NCBI GenBank assembly: GCA_040755155.1
Contig: JBFMBP010000098.1
Location: forward strand, 1-64,000
Origin: Candidatus Omnitrophota bacterium
Lineage (GTDB): Bacteria; Hinthialibacterota; Hinthialibacteria; Hinthialibacterales; Hinthialibacteraceae
Reading direction: 5' to 3'
Length of the DNA stretch: 64,000 nucleotides
Part shown: positions 36,700 through 46,300 of the stretch, piece after piece
Layout of the letters: the number at the start of each line of letters is the position of its first letter
Position numbering within the stretch: the first letter of the stretch is position 1
The notes under the pieces: generated by a model
Told to the model about the DNA's origin: nothing
Seen by the model: only the letters and a program-made list of their open reading frames with translations
Database searches by the model: none
Program-made: the position numbers and the translations under genes

Positions 36700-36775
36700 A
36701 ATTACATTCCCAGACGCCCTTTGGGAGAGGATTAGGGTGATGGATTATAAGTTCATTTAAATCAACCATTACCAA
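36700..36775. repeat. Family A repeat, diverged partial copy
   Basis: Contains CGCCCTTTGGGAGAGGATTA and GGGTGATGGATTATAAGTTC, followed by ATCAACCATTACCAAACC, in the order of the family A core. The ends are lost. Confidence 0.55.
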
Positions 36776-36810
36776 ACCTTTATTCCTCTGCGGAAACGTC
36801 ATTCGTACAA

Positions 36811-36838
36811 AACAAAGCGGGCGGCTGCAAAGCCGCCC
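36811..36838 (-). terminator. Rho-independent terminator downstream of hsp20
   Basis: A perfect 8-bp stem GGGCGGCT / AGCCGCCC with a GCAA loop at 36819-36838. On the minus strand it is followed by GCTTTGTTTTGT, a U-rich tail. It lies about 105 nt past the hsp20 stop codon. Confidence 0.6.
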
Positions 36839-36944
36839 TTAGTCATGATAGGGAGGGAAGGAATTCTGAAAAGCGCACGGCGTTGAATATCTTGTTTTTG
36901 TTTCCATCCGGCGCAATCGACGCCGGGATTCATTCTCTGCGGCC

Positions 36945-37382
36945 TTAATTGATGAAATCGATCTTGATCGTTTTAGGAACGGATATTTCTTTTTTGGGAA
37001 GATGAATCGTCATTACGCCGTTCTCGTAAGTAGTGGTTATCGCTTCGCTCACGATAGCCACGGGCAGCGATATGCTTCGTTCAAACGCGCCGAAGCCTCG
37101 CTCCAACCGGTTCGCCGCCACGAAAGGCCGCTCGTCCGTCTTCTTTTTCTCGCCGCGGACGACCATAAAATCCTCGCCTGTTTCCACGATCAGCCGATCG
37201 GCGTCGATCCCTGGCAGGTCCATTTCGATGACGAAACATTCGGCGTTCTCAATGATATCCACAGCGGGTTTCCAGTCTTCTCTCGGCGCGCCGCAAGTTT
37301 TTTTATCTCCCGCCAGCGGAGAGAGGAAACTCTCGCACGGTTTTTTACCTTGGAAAGGGGATTTCTGCTCACGTATATACAT
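36945..37382 (-). CDS. Small heat-shock protein (Hsp20/alpha-crystallin)
   Basis: ATP-independent chaperone that holds unfolding proteins. The 145-residue protein has a short N-terminal arm (MYIREQKSPFQGKK) and an alpha-crystallin domain from about 45 to 135: PAVDIIENAECFVIEMDLPG, then EDFMVVRGEKKK, ANRLERGFGAFERSISLP and the hallmark ENGVMTIHLPK. The C-terminal IXI-type anchor is modified (ISVPKTIKI). AAAAGGAG lies upstream of the ATG. Monocistronic. Confidence 0.93.
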   Translation of the reverse strand: MYIREQKSPFQGKKPCESFLSPLAGDKKTCGAPREDWKPAVDIIENAECFVIEMDLPGIDADRLIVETGEDFMVVRGEKKKTDERPFVAANRLERGFGAFERSISLPVAIVSEAITTTYENGVMTIHLPKKEISVPKTIKIDFIN

Positions 37383-38075
37383 GATGAGAACTCCTTTTGG
37401 GGGCGTCGCATCCGGTCGATGCCGGAACGAACCCTTGCTTATATTCTACAACGACTTTGCCGTCAAACAAAATTTCAATAAATAATTTTGCATATTTGTC
37501 ATATTTGTTATCGACTTCTTTTTCAATTTTATTAATAAGCAATTTATAGGCCAACACAACGCCAACAATAGTTTTGTTTTATTATTATCTCTATTCCACC
37601 CGATTCGTCAACTTATCTTGGGTAAATTATCAATTTTATATATTGTTTTATTTAAAATATGTATCGGGACAAGATACAAACAAGTAACCATGTAACTGTT
37701 TTTCAAACGATATGTCCTTTTTCCTTTCTTCACCGATTTCTTTATTGTTCCCTTTTTTAAACCTGAATCGTTCTATAATAGGCCATTTTGGCGCAATCAT
37801 GACATGTGCATTGGATTTTTCTCTTCTTCCTTTTGTCAAAATGATACGATCCATCCTAACTTATCTCGCATTCGAGTCTTCTTGTACGTTTTAGGGAGTG
37901 AGAAAACGGCTTTTTGGCGCTGAAATTTCCTTGCTGGAAGATTCGGCATATCCGTCTTCCTCCCGCTATCCTTTCCGCTTGACGAATTCCTTTTCGCAGG
38001 CGAGAATGTTTTCTTCAGTGTTCATAGAGATTAACGAATTGCCATTTCATTCATAACTATCGTGGAGCAAGAGGA
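37383..38075. other. AT-rich intergenic region, no supported gene
   Basis: About 690 bp between the divergent hsp20 and gpmA genes. It should hold both promoters. Several short frames cross it on both strands but none has a ribosome binding site or recognisable product, and no repeat family of this window is present. Confidence 0.5.
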
Positions 38076-38822
38076 ATGAAGAAAATCGTATTGCTTCGGC
38101 ATGGCGAAAGCGTATGGAATCAGGAAAATAAATTCACCGGTTGGACCGATGTCGATCTATCGGAAAAAGGACTAGCGGAAGCCAATGAAGCCGGGCGCCT
38201 GCTGCGCGAAGGCGGCTACCAATTCGACATCGCTTATACTTCCGTTCTCAAACGCGCCATCCGCACATTGTGGATCGCCCTGGACGAAATCGACCAGATG
38301 TGGATCGACGTTCATCGCAGTTGGAGGCTCAACGAGCGCCATTACGGCGCACTGCAAGGCCTCAACAAGGCGGAGACGGCGGCCAAGTACGGCGACGACC
38401 AAGTGAAAATCTGGCGCCGTAGTTATGATGTTCCACCCCCGGAATTAGAAAAGACGGATGATCGCTTCCCCGGCAAAGATCGCCGCTACGCCAACCTGAA
38501 ACCTGAAGAATTGCCCACCACCGAAAGTTTGAAACTGACCATCGACCGTTTTCTTCCCTATTGGTTTGACGTCATCGTCCCCAGCGTCAACGCCGGAAAA
38601 AGAGTGATTATCGCCGCCCACGGCAACAGTCTGCGCGGTCTGGTGAAGCATCTGGACAACGTTTCGGAAAAAGACATCCTCGAACTTAACATCCCCACCG
38701 GCATCCCGCTGATTTATGAGTTGGATGACGATCTGAAGCCGATCAAATCCTATTATTTAGGCGATGCGGAAGAATTGAAGAAGAAAATGCAAGCCGTCGC
38801 CAACCAGGGGAAAGCCAAGTAG
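38076..38822 (+). CDS. gpmA: 2,3-bisphosphoglycerate-dependent phosphoglycerate mutase
   Basis: Interconverts 3- and 2-phosphoglycerate in glycolysis. The 248-residue protein has the phosphohistidine motif [19 protein letters not shown] with His9, [18 protein letters not shown], the RRSYDVPPP block, and the second catalytic histidine in [16 protein letters not shown]. The length is normal for the dimeric or tetrameric dPGM. AGAGGA precedes the ATG. A small antitoxin-like gene follows 31 nt downstream. Confidence 0.97.
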   Translation: MKKIVLLRHGESVWNQENKFTGWTDVDLSEKGLAEANEAGRLLREGGYQFDIAYTSVLKRAIRTLWIALDEIDQMWIDVHRSWRLNERHYGALQGLNKAETAAKYGDDQVKIWRRSYDVPPPELEKTDDRFPGKDRRYANLKPEELPTTESLKLTIDRFLPYWFDVIVPSVNAGKRVIIAAHGNSLRGLVKHLDNVSEKDILELNIPTGIPLIYELDDDLKPIKSYYLGDAEELKKKMQAVANQGKAK

Positions 38823-38853
38823 TCCTTAATCGACGCTTGAAGGATGTTAAATC

Positions 38854-39099
38854 ATGGATATTCATTTAACGCCGGAAGCGGAGCATACTATTAAACAATG
38901 GATTGGAGAAGGACTTTGCCGAACGCCGGATGAGGCGGTGGCTAAGGCCTTGGATTTGCTGAAACAACAGATGCTCGCAAAAGCCAAAACAAAAAGTTCT
39001 CTGAAGAATTTGAAGAAAATGGCTGGATGCTTAGCCGACTTGGATGTTCTAAAAGAAGACAGCGTGAAAATTCAAAGAGCGATGCGTAATGAATGGTAA
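38854..39099 (+). CDS. Orphan antitoxin-like protein (ParD-type)
   Basis: An 81-residue protein opening MDIHLTPEAEHTIKQWIGEG, then TPDEAVAKALDLLKQQM, the strand-helix pattern of ribbon-helix-helix ParD antitoxins. GAAGGA lies upstream. No ParE toxin frame follows; instead the TAA stop at 39097-39099 is the first three bases of a family A repeat end (TAATACCA). The toxin gene may have been lost, or the protein works alone as a regulator. Confidence 0.6.
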   Translation: MDIHLTPEAEHTIKQWIGEGLCRTPDEAVAKALDLLKQQMLAKAKTKSSLKNLKKMAGCLADLDVLKEDSVKIQRAMRNEW

Positions 39100-39182
39100 T
39101 ACCAATACCTATCAAGATTGTAACATATCATTCCTTCTCCCCCTGGGAGAGGGAACAGGAATTGCGTAACATGAGGTAGTAA
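39097..39182. repeat. Family A repeat, decayed copy starting at the antitoxin stop codon
   Basis: Begins TAATACCAATACC, contains a CTCCCCCTGGGAGAGGG hairpin near 39138-39154 and ends with TGCGTAACATGAGGTAGTAA at 39163-39182. That last 20-mer also occurs, with one change, at 63910-63929. Confidence 0.55.
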
Positions 39183-39228
39183 GAAGGAATTTCTATTACG
39201 TAAAATTTGATCTTAAACCAAAAAATCA

Positions 39229-40500
39229 ATGCCATCCGAAACCCCGGCTATACAAATCCCCCAAAGAGAAGTCGTCCGCGAAGTTATGGCGAACGGGACG
39301 GTCTTTCTTTACGCTCCCAATCCATATAATCCCATTGTGGCGATGAACATCCTCTCCCGCCAGGCTTCCCGCCACGAACAGGCCGAAAAAGCGGGCATGG
39401 CCAATCTTTGCATGAGGCTCCTATCCGCCGGAACGGATCTGCATACGGAAGAGGAGATCGCCATTAATCTCGAACGCAACGGCGCCCTTTTCAAAGCGGA
39501 AGCGGGCAAGGACAACAGCGCCGTTGATCTGCTCTCCACTACCCATTTTTTCCAGGACGATCTCCAGGCGGTTTTGGAATTATTGGATCGCCCCACGTTT
39601 CCCGAAGACAAAATCGAGCGCGAATGCGAAATTGTCCGCATGAATATCCTCGAACAGGAAGATTCGCTCTTGACTTACACGATGCGCATTTTCCGCAAGC
39701 TGTTTTTCGGCGATCATCCCTACTCCTGGCCCAATATTGGCCTGGTGGAAACGCTGGACAATATCGAAAGAGACGATCTCGTCCCCTTCGCCCAAGGCGT
39801 TTTCGAACCATCCAATCTCATTGTTTCCGTTGTGGGCGGTTCCGAAAAGAGCGGCGTCCGGGAGATGATTTCCAACGCCTTCGCCGATCGTCCCGTCAAC
39901 GGCTATCGCTCCATTCCCGATCCGCCTCCCGCCGCTCCCGCCTTCGTTTCCAACTGCGAGAAAGTGGAACAAAAGGAATCAGAGGCGGAATACATTGTTA
40001 TGGGTTATCCCGGCTGCAGCATCCGCGACGAGATCGCCATCCCCATGCGCCTTATTGGCGCCATTCTTGGCGGTTCGATGGATTCGCGTCTTTTCCGTGA
40101 AATCCGCGACAAGCGGGGCTTATGTTACCAGGTCGGCGCCAATTTCACTCCCTCGCATGGCCATTCGCCCTTAATGATCTACGCCGTCTCTTCGCCGCAA
40201 AACCGGAGGGACGTGATTTCGTGCGCCGAGGCGGAAATCAAGCGGCTTCAGGACGAATCCATCTCGGAGGAAGAATTGGATCGCGTTAAAACCTACATTT
40301 GTGGTACTAACGTTATGTCTATGGAAACCGTCATGGGCCAGGCCTCTCGCTTTGCCCTCTACGAAGCCGCCGGGTTGGGATGGGAATACGCCAACCGCTT
40401 CTCCGAAGAGATTTATAAAGCCGACGCCCAAACTATCCAGGACGTCGCCCGCAAGTTATTAACCCATCGCCTGCTGACCATCACCGCCCCTCCCGCCTGA
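39229..40500 (+). CDS. M16-family peptidase homologue lacking the zinc site
   Basis: The 423-residue protein has both halves of an M16B unit. In the N-half, AGMANLCMRLLSAGTD sits where active enzymes have GxAHxxEHxxFxGT; the HxxEH zinc ligands are NLCMR, so catalysis by this subunit is not expected. The distal glutamate region (ERECEIVRMNILEQED) remains. The C-half keeps the substrate-binding RDKRGLCYQVGANFTP. Non-catalytic M16 subunits normally pair with an active partner, as in mitochondrial processing peptidase or bacterial M16B heterodimers, but no partner lies next to it. There is no signal peptide, so it is cytoplasmic. Confidence 0.88.
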   Translation: MPSETPAIQIPQREVVREVMANGTVFLYAPNPYNPIVAMNILSRQASRHEQAEKAGMANLCMRLLSAGTDLHTEEEIAINLERNGALFKAEAGKDNSAVDLLSTTHFFQDDLQAVLELLDRPTFPEDKIERECEIVRMNILEQEDSLLTYTMRIFRKLFFGDHPYSWPNIGLVETLDNIERDDLVPFAQGVFEPSNLIVSVVGGSEKSGVREMISNAFADRPVNGYRSIPDPPPAAPAFVSNCEKVEQKESEAEYIVMGYPGCSIRDEIAIPMRLIGAILGGSMDSRLFREIRDKRGLCYQVGANFTPSHGHSPLMIYAVSSPQNRRDVISCAEAEIKRLQDESISEEELDRVKTYICGTNVMSMETVMGQASRFALYEAAGLGWEYANRFSEEIYKADAQTIQDVARKLLTHRLLTITAPPA

Positions 40501-40647
40501 GTGACGCTCTCCCTTACGATTTCTCTCAATGTTGTCCTCCCTCCGCCGATATTAGGTTTGAATTTCCATGATTTGCCATGAGGGCGTACGAGGTTCGAAG
40601 AGTTTTCCGAAGCCAGACTGAACGACGGATTTTCCGTGGAGGTTTGG

Positions 40648-41082
40648 ATGTACGGAAACTGTATTCTCTGCAATAACTACGCCAAACTTAACCGATTGTA
40701 TATCTGCTCCGATTGCTTCCCCATCGACGAGCAACTGCTGCAACTCGCCCGCGATATGATCCAGGCGGAAGGGCGCATGAGCGTCTTCGAATTGGCCGAT
40801 AAACTGAGCGTTCCCTACGAGCGCATCTTTCTATGGATTCAACAGCGTCGCCTGAAACCCGGCCAATTCCGTTATAACTGTCCTGTTTGCGGCAAGGATT
40901 TGCTCTATTCGTTCTGCGATTGCATGAAGAACTCCTACGCCAGCGAGAGCAGCGGCCGCCACGGCGTCCACCCGGAAAAATTCTATTCCGCCCTCCGCAT
41001 CCATCAGCGGCGAAATTATTATTGGGATCATGAATCGCGCATCCGCCGCAAACAAAAGCGCGATATCTGGCTGCCGACGTAG
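40648..41082 (+). CDS. YvyF-like zinc-ribbon protein, flagellar-operon type
   Basis: A 144-residue protein; I chose the ATG at 40648 because GGAGG lies 5 nt upstream, over the GTG at 40636. It has an N-terminal zinc ribbon (CILCNNYAKLNRLYICSDC), a winged-helix-like middle (MSVFELADKLSVPYERIFLW) and a second ribbon (CPVCGKDLLYSFCDC), ending in a basic tail. This layout matches Bacillus YvyF, a protein encoded in flagellar operons next to flgM/flgN. It probably has a regulatory or assembly role. No other flagellar gene is adjacent here. Confidence 0.7.
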   Translation: MYGNCILCNNYAKLNRLYICSDCFPIDEQLLQLARDMIQAEGRMSVFELADKLSVPYERIFLWIQQRRLKPGQFRYNCPVCGKDLLYSFCDCMKNSYASESSGRHGVHPEKFYSALRIHQRRNYYWDHESRIRRKQKRDIWLPT

Positions 41083-41204
41083 AGTCAGAATCAGGATGAG
41101 CAGGATTTTCAGGATTTACTGGTTAAAAAGACAAAAAATCCTAGTCATCCTTAATTATCACTTGCAAATTAACTATGCGGGGAAAAACGCCTACCCTCCA
41201 GGCA

Positions 41205-42785
41205 ATGAGCCAATCCATCCATCCTATCTTTCAACGCTTTAGCGAATGGAAGACGCTGGCGCTGCTCTGCGCCGCTTCATTCTTTTTGCTGGATATCGTT
41301 CCGGCGCTTTCGCCTGAAGCCGGATTCTCCTTTTCTTTCATTGCATTCATGGAGTTCATTGTATTGGCGCAATTGGCCTTCGCCTGGCGCATCCGATTGG
41401 GATCGCTTCCCATCTCTTCGATCTATATTTTAACTTCACTCTATTTCTTTCGCTTAGTCTATCGTGCTTCGTTAGGTCTGACGGCGTTGTGGGGAATGCG
41501 GGGGGGATGGATTCATACTCCCCTATTAGGTTTGGTTTGGTATGGCGTGGGAACGTTGATGCTTCACCCCGATGCTTATAGGGAGATAGAACGCTATAGC
41601 CGGATAGTCGGCGAATGGCCGAATGGAAAGAAACGGTTTTATACAGCCGTTTTTTTTGTCTTGCTGACAGCGCTGTTTTTCGCCCTGCAATCGCGCAATA
41701 TTTCCCGCGACGGTCTCGACTGGATCGAACGTTCAACGAAGCCCGTGTGGCATCTCTATATGCGCGAGCCGTTAACCATCGGTCTTCACCGGCTGCTTTA
41801 CCTCCTGGTTCGTCCGTTCTTTCACGTTCGCAACGATATGGCGGTTTCCTTTCAAATTTTCCCCATTTTATCCATCGCGGCGGGGCTTTGGAGCGGGTTC
41901 TGGTTCCTCAAAATCGTCCGCCTCGCCTGGCGCGGCAATGTCGACCGCGTTCTCGCCTGCCTGCTCGCCGCCGCATCGGGAGGTTGGATGATCCTCAATT
42001 TCGGCCATGTCGAAGTCTATCCTATCCTAATCGCCGGACTGTTGCCGACGTTCTATTTCGCGCAGCGTTATCTCGGCGGCCAAGGCTCCATCCTGCCCGC
42101 CGCCGTTGGTTTTTCCCTAACGTTTCTCTTGCATTTATCCGTTGGCTGGCTGATTCCCGCGTTTGGGCTGCTTCCATTTATGCAAAAAGAACGCAAGAAA
42201 ATTTTCCCGGACGTTATCGTTTTTGGAACAACGTTTCTCGCTATTCAATCCGTATTTTGGCTTTCGTTGCTCGTTTTCTGTTACGGCTCCGATCCCTCGC
42301 GGATGCTGGCGAGGCTCCATGAGGATTTCAACGTCGGTCCGGATCGCGCTATGTTTCTTCCCGGTTGGGCGTTGCTTCAAGGACGCCATTTATGGGATTT
42401 GCTCAATGAAGCGATTTATTTATCGCCACCCTGCTTGTTACTCTTTCCTCTCGCTCTCGCTATTCTCGTCCGGCGCCTGAAAAAAGAAAACCTATTTTGG
42501 ATGCTGCTCGCCGCTGGATATCTCGCCTATACCTTTTTGTGGAATCCCGACCGAGGCTATCCCGAAGACTGGGACCTCTTTTCGCCAGGCGTTCCTATCG
42601 CCGTTTTCTTTTTGCTTCATATTTATCTACCGGCGACGGAAACGGAGGCGCAGCTTCATCCAAACCGATTGAATATCTACTTGGCCGCTATGGGAACTCT
42701 GCCTTACGCCATCGCCCAAATTCTCTATCATCGCCTCATCCCATTCTCCCGCGCCGGGTTTCCTTGGATCGATTCTTCGATATAG
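41205..42785 (+). CDS. Polytopic membrane protein, possibly a GT-C-type glycosyltransferase
   Basis: About 526 residues from the ATG at 41205; an upstream ATG at 41175 in frame has no ribosome binding site. Roughly 11-12 hydrophobic segments alternate with short loops. The first long loop contains SRNISRDGLDWIERSTKP, a charged loop in the position where GT-C enzymes carry acidic catalytic residues, and a later loop has WNPDRGYPEDWDLFSPGV, reminiscent of dolichol-phosphate-mannose-type transferases. The family cannot be named with confidence. It precedes the penicillin-acylase homologue by about 70 nt on the same strand. Confidence 0.6.
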   Translation: MSQSIHPIFQRFSEWKTLALLCAASFFLLDIVPALSPEAGFSFSFIAFMEFIVLAQLAFAWRIRLGSLPISSIYILTSLYFFRLVYRASLGLTALWGMRGGWIHTPLLGLVWYGVGTLMLHPDAYREIERYSRIVGEWPNGKKRFYTAVFFVLLTALFFALQSRNISRDGLDWIERSTKPVWHLYMREPLTIGLHRLLYLLVRPFFHVRNDMAVSFQIFPILSIAAGLWSGFWFLKIVRLAWRGNVDRVLACLLAAASGGWMILNFGHVEVYPILIAGLLPTFYFAQRYLGGQGSILPAAVGFSLTFLLHLSVGWLIPAFGLLPFMQKERKKIFPDVIVFGTTFLAIQSVFWLSLLVFCYGSDPSRMLARLHEDFNVGPDRAMFLPGWALLQGRHLWDLLNEAIYLSPPCLLLFPLALAILVRRLKKENLFWMLLAAGYLAYTFLWNPDRGYPEDWDLFSPGVPIAVFFLLHIYLPATETEAQLHPNRLNIYLAAMGTLPYAIAQILYHRLIPFSRAGFPWIDSSI

Positions 42786-42856
42786 CACGGAACATAATGG
42801 CGTTTCTCGACGACATTTAAATTTAATACTAACTCCTACGAATGAGGAGGATCGGC

Positions 42857-45292
42857 ATGATCGCTAAAAGAACGATCTTAACGGCGTTGTTTTCAATATC
42901 CATCGGCTTCACGGCGGGAGCGGCGCCTTCCCCGGAATTCGGCAAGATTGAGTTGTTGCGCGACGAGTGGGGCGTTCCGCATATTTTTTCCGATACTGAC
43001 GCCGGGGCGTTTTACGGAGTGGGCTATGTCCAGGCGGAAGACCGCGCTTTTCAGATGTACTATTCCCTGCGAATCATCCAGGGCCGCGTTTCAGAAATTC
43101 TCGGCGACGTCCCCGCGAACCGGCGCGATTTTTCCACGTTCGATCATGATAAAAAATTCCGAACCTTGGGCTTCTATCGCGCCGCTAACCGGCTGGTTGG
43201 CAAGTTGGATGCGGAAACGGTGAAATTGCTGCAAGCCTTCAGCGACGGCGTCAACGATTATGTCGCGGAAAATCGAACCAAATTGTTGTACCTCTTCGAT
43301 GAACTCGGCCTTGAGCCTGAACCTTGGACGCCCGCCGACTGTCTGGCCAGTTGGTGGCATTTGGGTAACTTTTTCGCCGGAGACGGCTTGCGGGACGTTA
43401 TGCAATATCACAACCGCAAGAATGGCGCGCGTCCCCAACCCGCCGCCAAAGAAGGCGCCCGCCCAGCGATGCGCGACAGCATGGAAGCCCTGGCGCAAAG
43501 AGCCGCCAATTTTAAGCCGCCGGTGGATGACGCCGCCGCCGTCGTTCAAGAAGAAGACATCAGTCCGGAATGGATCCAAAAAGTTCAAAATTTTCTCCAA
43601 CAAAAAAGCCTATCTTTCACGAAGGATAATCCCAGCGGCGAGGTCAATCCCAAATACAGCCACGCCTGGGTGGTTGGCGGCCAGGCGACAACGACAGGCG
43701 GCGCCGTACTGGTCAGCGATCCTCAAACCCCGGTGCGCAATCCTTCCCTCCTTTACGAATATCATTTCCAAGGCAAAACCTTCAACGCGCGCGGAGCCGG
43801 CGTTCCCGGCAGTCCTATTATTCTCATCGGCTGGACGGATCGCGTCGCATGGGGATTGACGGCATTAGGCGCGGATCAAGCCGATATGTTTTTACTGAAA
43901 ACGGACGCGGATCATCCCAACCAGTATTTCTTCGACGGCCAATGGCGGGATATGGCGATAACGAAAGAGACCATCAAAGTCAAAGGCGCTTCGCCGCAGA
44001 CGCTGACCGTCAAGGAAACCCATTTCGGCCCCGTCGTTACGACGATCGCCTACGATATGCGTCCCGGCGAAGAAGCGGCGTTGAAGCGAATTCCCCTTTG
44101 CCAAACGGACAACGATACGATTCAAGGCGCCGTGGCCATGATGCGCGCCCGTGACGTGAAAGAATTTTCCAAAGCCATCGAAGGTTGGAGTTTCCCCTCG
44201 GCCAACATCGTTTTCGGGGATGCGCAAGGCAACATCGCCTATTGGGTATTGGCCGCCATTCCCATGCGTTCGCCTTTGGCTCTGGATGGCGAGAATGCCG
44301 CCCATGACGGCTCCGATTCCAAGTACGATTGGCTGGGAACTATGCCTTACGACCTGTTGCCCCATGTCGTCAATCCTAAGCGAGGCTATCTCCTCTCCGC
44401 CAATCACCGCCCCATTGGTTCCTTCTATCCCACGCTGCTCGGCATCAGCACCGGCTCGACCGGCGATACTTCCCGCTCCTGGCGCTTGCGCGAACGGTTG
44501 CAGGAAAAGAAAACTTTTACGCCGGAAGAGGTTCTCGCCATCCATTACGACTGCGTCAACGCTCCCAAGCGCGAAATTCTTCACCTCGGCTATCACATGC
44601 GCGACGTATTGAAAGCGCATCTCTCGGAAGCGTCATTGAACGCGCTGGCTTATTTGGAAGAGTGGTATAAGAACGGCGCCCAATCCGATATGGCGGTCAA
44701 AGGAACGGAACTAGTCAACTTGCTCTCTACTTTCTTCCGCATGACGGCGACGGAATTGGCGTTCGTCCACGGCGGCGGCGAGACGGGACTTACCCGCTTC
44801 CTTAAATCCACGCAATCGCGCATCCAAAAAAATCCTCAAGCGGATTTAGACGACATGGAAAAAGGATGGATCGACGAAACATTGAAATCGGCTTGGCAAT
44901 CGGCTATTGCGAAATATGGGAGCGATCCGCAAAAATGGCATGAAGCAGCCCTGCGCGAAGCGCAACAGGAAACATTGGGTTATTTCGTTTCACTAGATAA
45001 TTTCTCCGCTCTCGATCCTCAGAAGATCGTCAAGGTTCCTTATCTAACCTGCCTCGACGGCGGAACCATCCATTCGCAGAAAGCGCAATCCTATACGCAA
45101 TGGGTTCCCATGAACGACATCGATTCCGCCAAGTCGCTATTGCCCATCGGCCCATCGGAACGCCCCGGTGATCCCTTGAGGTTAAGCGCTTACGAAATGT
45201 GGTCGAAAGGCGAACTGCATCCCGCGCCCATAACCCGTCAGGCAGTGGAAAAATACGCCAAAAACGCAAGAATTTTGTCAAAATCGAATTGA
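42857..45292 (+). CDS. Penicillin-acylase-family Ntn hydrolase
   Basis: An 811-residue precursor. The ATG at 42857 has GAGGAGG six nt upstream; an ATG at 42842 is probably not used. A signal peptide (ILTALFSISIGFTAGAA) directs it to the periplasm. The alpha-chain region has the family's DEWGVPHIFSDTDAGAFYGV and GYVQAEDRAFQMYY. The probable self-processing nucleophile is the serine in KYSHAWVVGGQATTTGG (residue 268 here), followed by VLVSDPQTP in place of the usual LLANDPHL. NHRPIG and the C-terminal part are complete. Members hydrolyse beta-lactams, acyl-homoserine lactones or other amides; the substrate is unknown. Confidence 0.9.
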   Translation: MIAKRTILTALFSISIGFTAGAAPSPEFGKIELLRDEWGVPHIFSDTDAGAFYGVGYVQAEDRAFQMYYSLRIIQGRVSEILGDVPANRRDFSTFDHDKKFRTLGFYRAANRLVGKLDAETVKLLQAFSDGVNDYVAENRTKLLYLFDELGLEPEPWTPADCLASWWHLGNFFAGDGLRDVMQYHNRKNGARPQPAAKEGARPAMRDSMEALAQRAANFKPPVDDAAAVVQEEDISPEWIQKVQNFLQQKSLSFTKDNPSGEVNPKYSHAWVVGGQATTTGGAVLVSDPQTPVRNPSLLYEYHFQGKTFNARGAGVPGSPIILIGWTDRVAWGLTALGADQADMFLLKTDADHPNQYFFDGQWRDMAITKETIKVKGASPQTLTVKETHFGPVVTTIAYDMRPGEEAALKRIPLCQTDNDTIQGAVAMMRARDVKEFSKAIEGWSFPSANIVFGDAQGNIAYWVLAAIPMRSPLALDGENAAHDGSDSKYDWLGTMPYDLLPHVVNPKRGYLLSANHRPIGSFYPTLLGISTGSTGDTSRSWRLRERLQEKKTFTPEEVLAIHYDCVNAPKREILHLGYHMRDVLKAHLSEASLNALAYLEEWYKNGAQSDMAVKGTELVNLLSTFFRMTATELAFVHGGGETGLTRFLKSTQSRIQKNPQADLDDMEKGWIDETLKSAWQSAIAKYGSDPQKWHEAALREAQQETLGYFVSLDNFSALDPQKIVKVPYLTCLDGGTIHSQKAQSYTQWVPMNDIDSAKSLLPIGPSERPGDPLRLSAYEMWSKGELHPAPITRQAVEKYAKNARILSKSN

Positions 45293-45340
45293 TTTTTCTT
45301 GGATTACGATTCTTGTTTTGGTTATGTTCGATTTATTTTA

Positions 45341-45376
45341 AAAGGGCGCTTGAATTGATGCGCCCTTTATTTTTTG
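45341..45376. terminator. Bidirectional terminator between converging genes
   Basis: Stem AAAGGGCGC (45341-45349) and GCGCCCTTT (45360-45368), loop of 10 nt, then ATTTTTTG on the plus strand. On the minus strand the stem is preceded by the methyltransferase stop codon and followed by TTAAAATAAAT. It can end both the acylase and methyltransferase transcripts. Confidence 0.85.
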
Positions 45377-46299
45377 CGGGCGACGATTAAGGCGTGATCG
45401 TGCGGCAGGCCGCCATGAGCGAGAAGCAGGCGTTCGCATTCGATGGCCATGCGCACCATGATGGCGTGCTCGCGCTCGTTCTCTTCTTTAAAATTGCCCA
45501 TGATGCCTTCGAAGAGAATGTGGAGGACGGTTCCGCCGTAATACTTGATTTCCAATACATCGAAACGTTTCTGGATGGCGGAGATGATGCGCGGCGAGCA
45601 GATCGCCTCGAAGGCTTGGTATTTCATCATCTCCTCGATTGTGGGGCGTTTGACGAGCGTCTTCCATTCGTCCGGGCGGTCGAGATAACGCCGCAATTCC
45701 TTGGGAAAGCAGGCCAGAAGGCGATTGGCGGCCTCTAACTGCGCGTCGCTCCATTGAAAGCGTTCGGGGCCGATAAATTCGTCGGCTATGAAATAGCCTC
45801 CCGGCTTCAGTTTCGCTTGCAGCTCGTCCAGGCATTTTTCCAATTGCTCGAAATGATGCAGCGACATGACGCCGAAGATGACGTCATAGCTGTTAGAGAG
45901 GGGGGCGTCTTCCAGGTAATTGGCATCGCCAACGAAATACCGCGCCCGTTCGCCGAAACCGCGCTCCTCCGCCAGCCGGCGCGCTTGTTCGATGGCTTGG
46001 GGGCTGATGTCGAACGCTTCCATGCGGCGCACGACGTCCCGTTGCAGAAAATGGCGCTCCGCATCGCCATGCCCGCATCCAGCGGTCAGCCCCAGTTCCG
46101 CAGGGCGGTGGAAATATTTTTCTTTGATATAATCCACCCAATCGACGTGCGGACGTCCGGAGACGCTTTGGCAGATATAACGGTAAATGAGGGGAGAATC
46201 GAACCAGGAAATGCGAACGCCGGTTTTGCTGCGTCCCCATAGTTCCCCTTCCCGCTCCACCAGTTTTCGATATTCCGCGCGGCGGCGATGGAAAAACAC
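45367..46299 (-). CDS. Class I SAM-dependent methyltransferase
   Basis: A 310-residue protein read from the GTG at 46299, which has GGAGG 11 nt upstream and lies one base after the preceding stop; a TTG at 46317 is possible. The fold motifs are ELGLTAGCGHGDAERHFL (motif I, SAM binding), MEAFDISPQAIEQAR (acidic residue for the ribose), YDVIFGVMSLHHFE (motif IV) and LKPGGYFIADEFIG. The target is unknown. It is the second gene after a coiled-coil protein. Its stop codon overlaps the terminator stem. Confidence 0.85.
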   Translation of the reverse strand: MFFHRRRAEYRKLVEREGELWGRSKTGVRISWFDSPLIYRYICQSVSGRPHVDWVDYIKEKYFHRPAELGLTAGCGHGDAERHFLQRDVVRRMEAFDISPQAIEQARRLAEERGFGERARYFVGDANYLEDAPLSNSYDVIFGVMSLHHFEQLEKCLDELQAKLKPGGYFIADEFIGPERFQWSDAQLEAANRLLACFPKELRRYLDRPDEWKTLVKRPTIEEMMKYQAFEAICSPRIISAIQKRFDVLEIKYYGGTVLHILFEGIMGNFKEENEREHAIMVRMAIECERLLLAHGGLPHDHALIVARKK

Positions 46300-46300
46300 G

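Noticed and set aside
37383-38075. Small frames of 60-68 codons on both strands
   Set aside because: They have AT-rich low-information translations and no ribosome binding sites.
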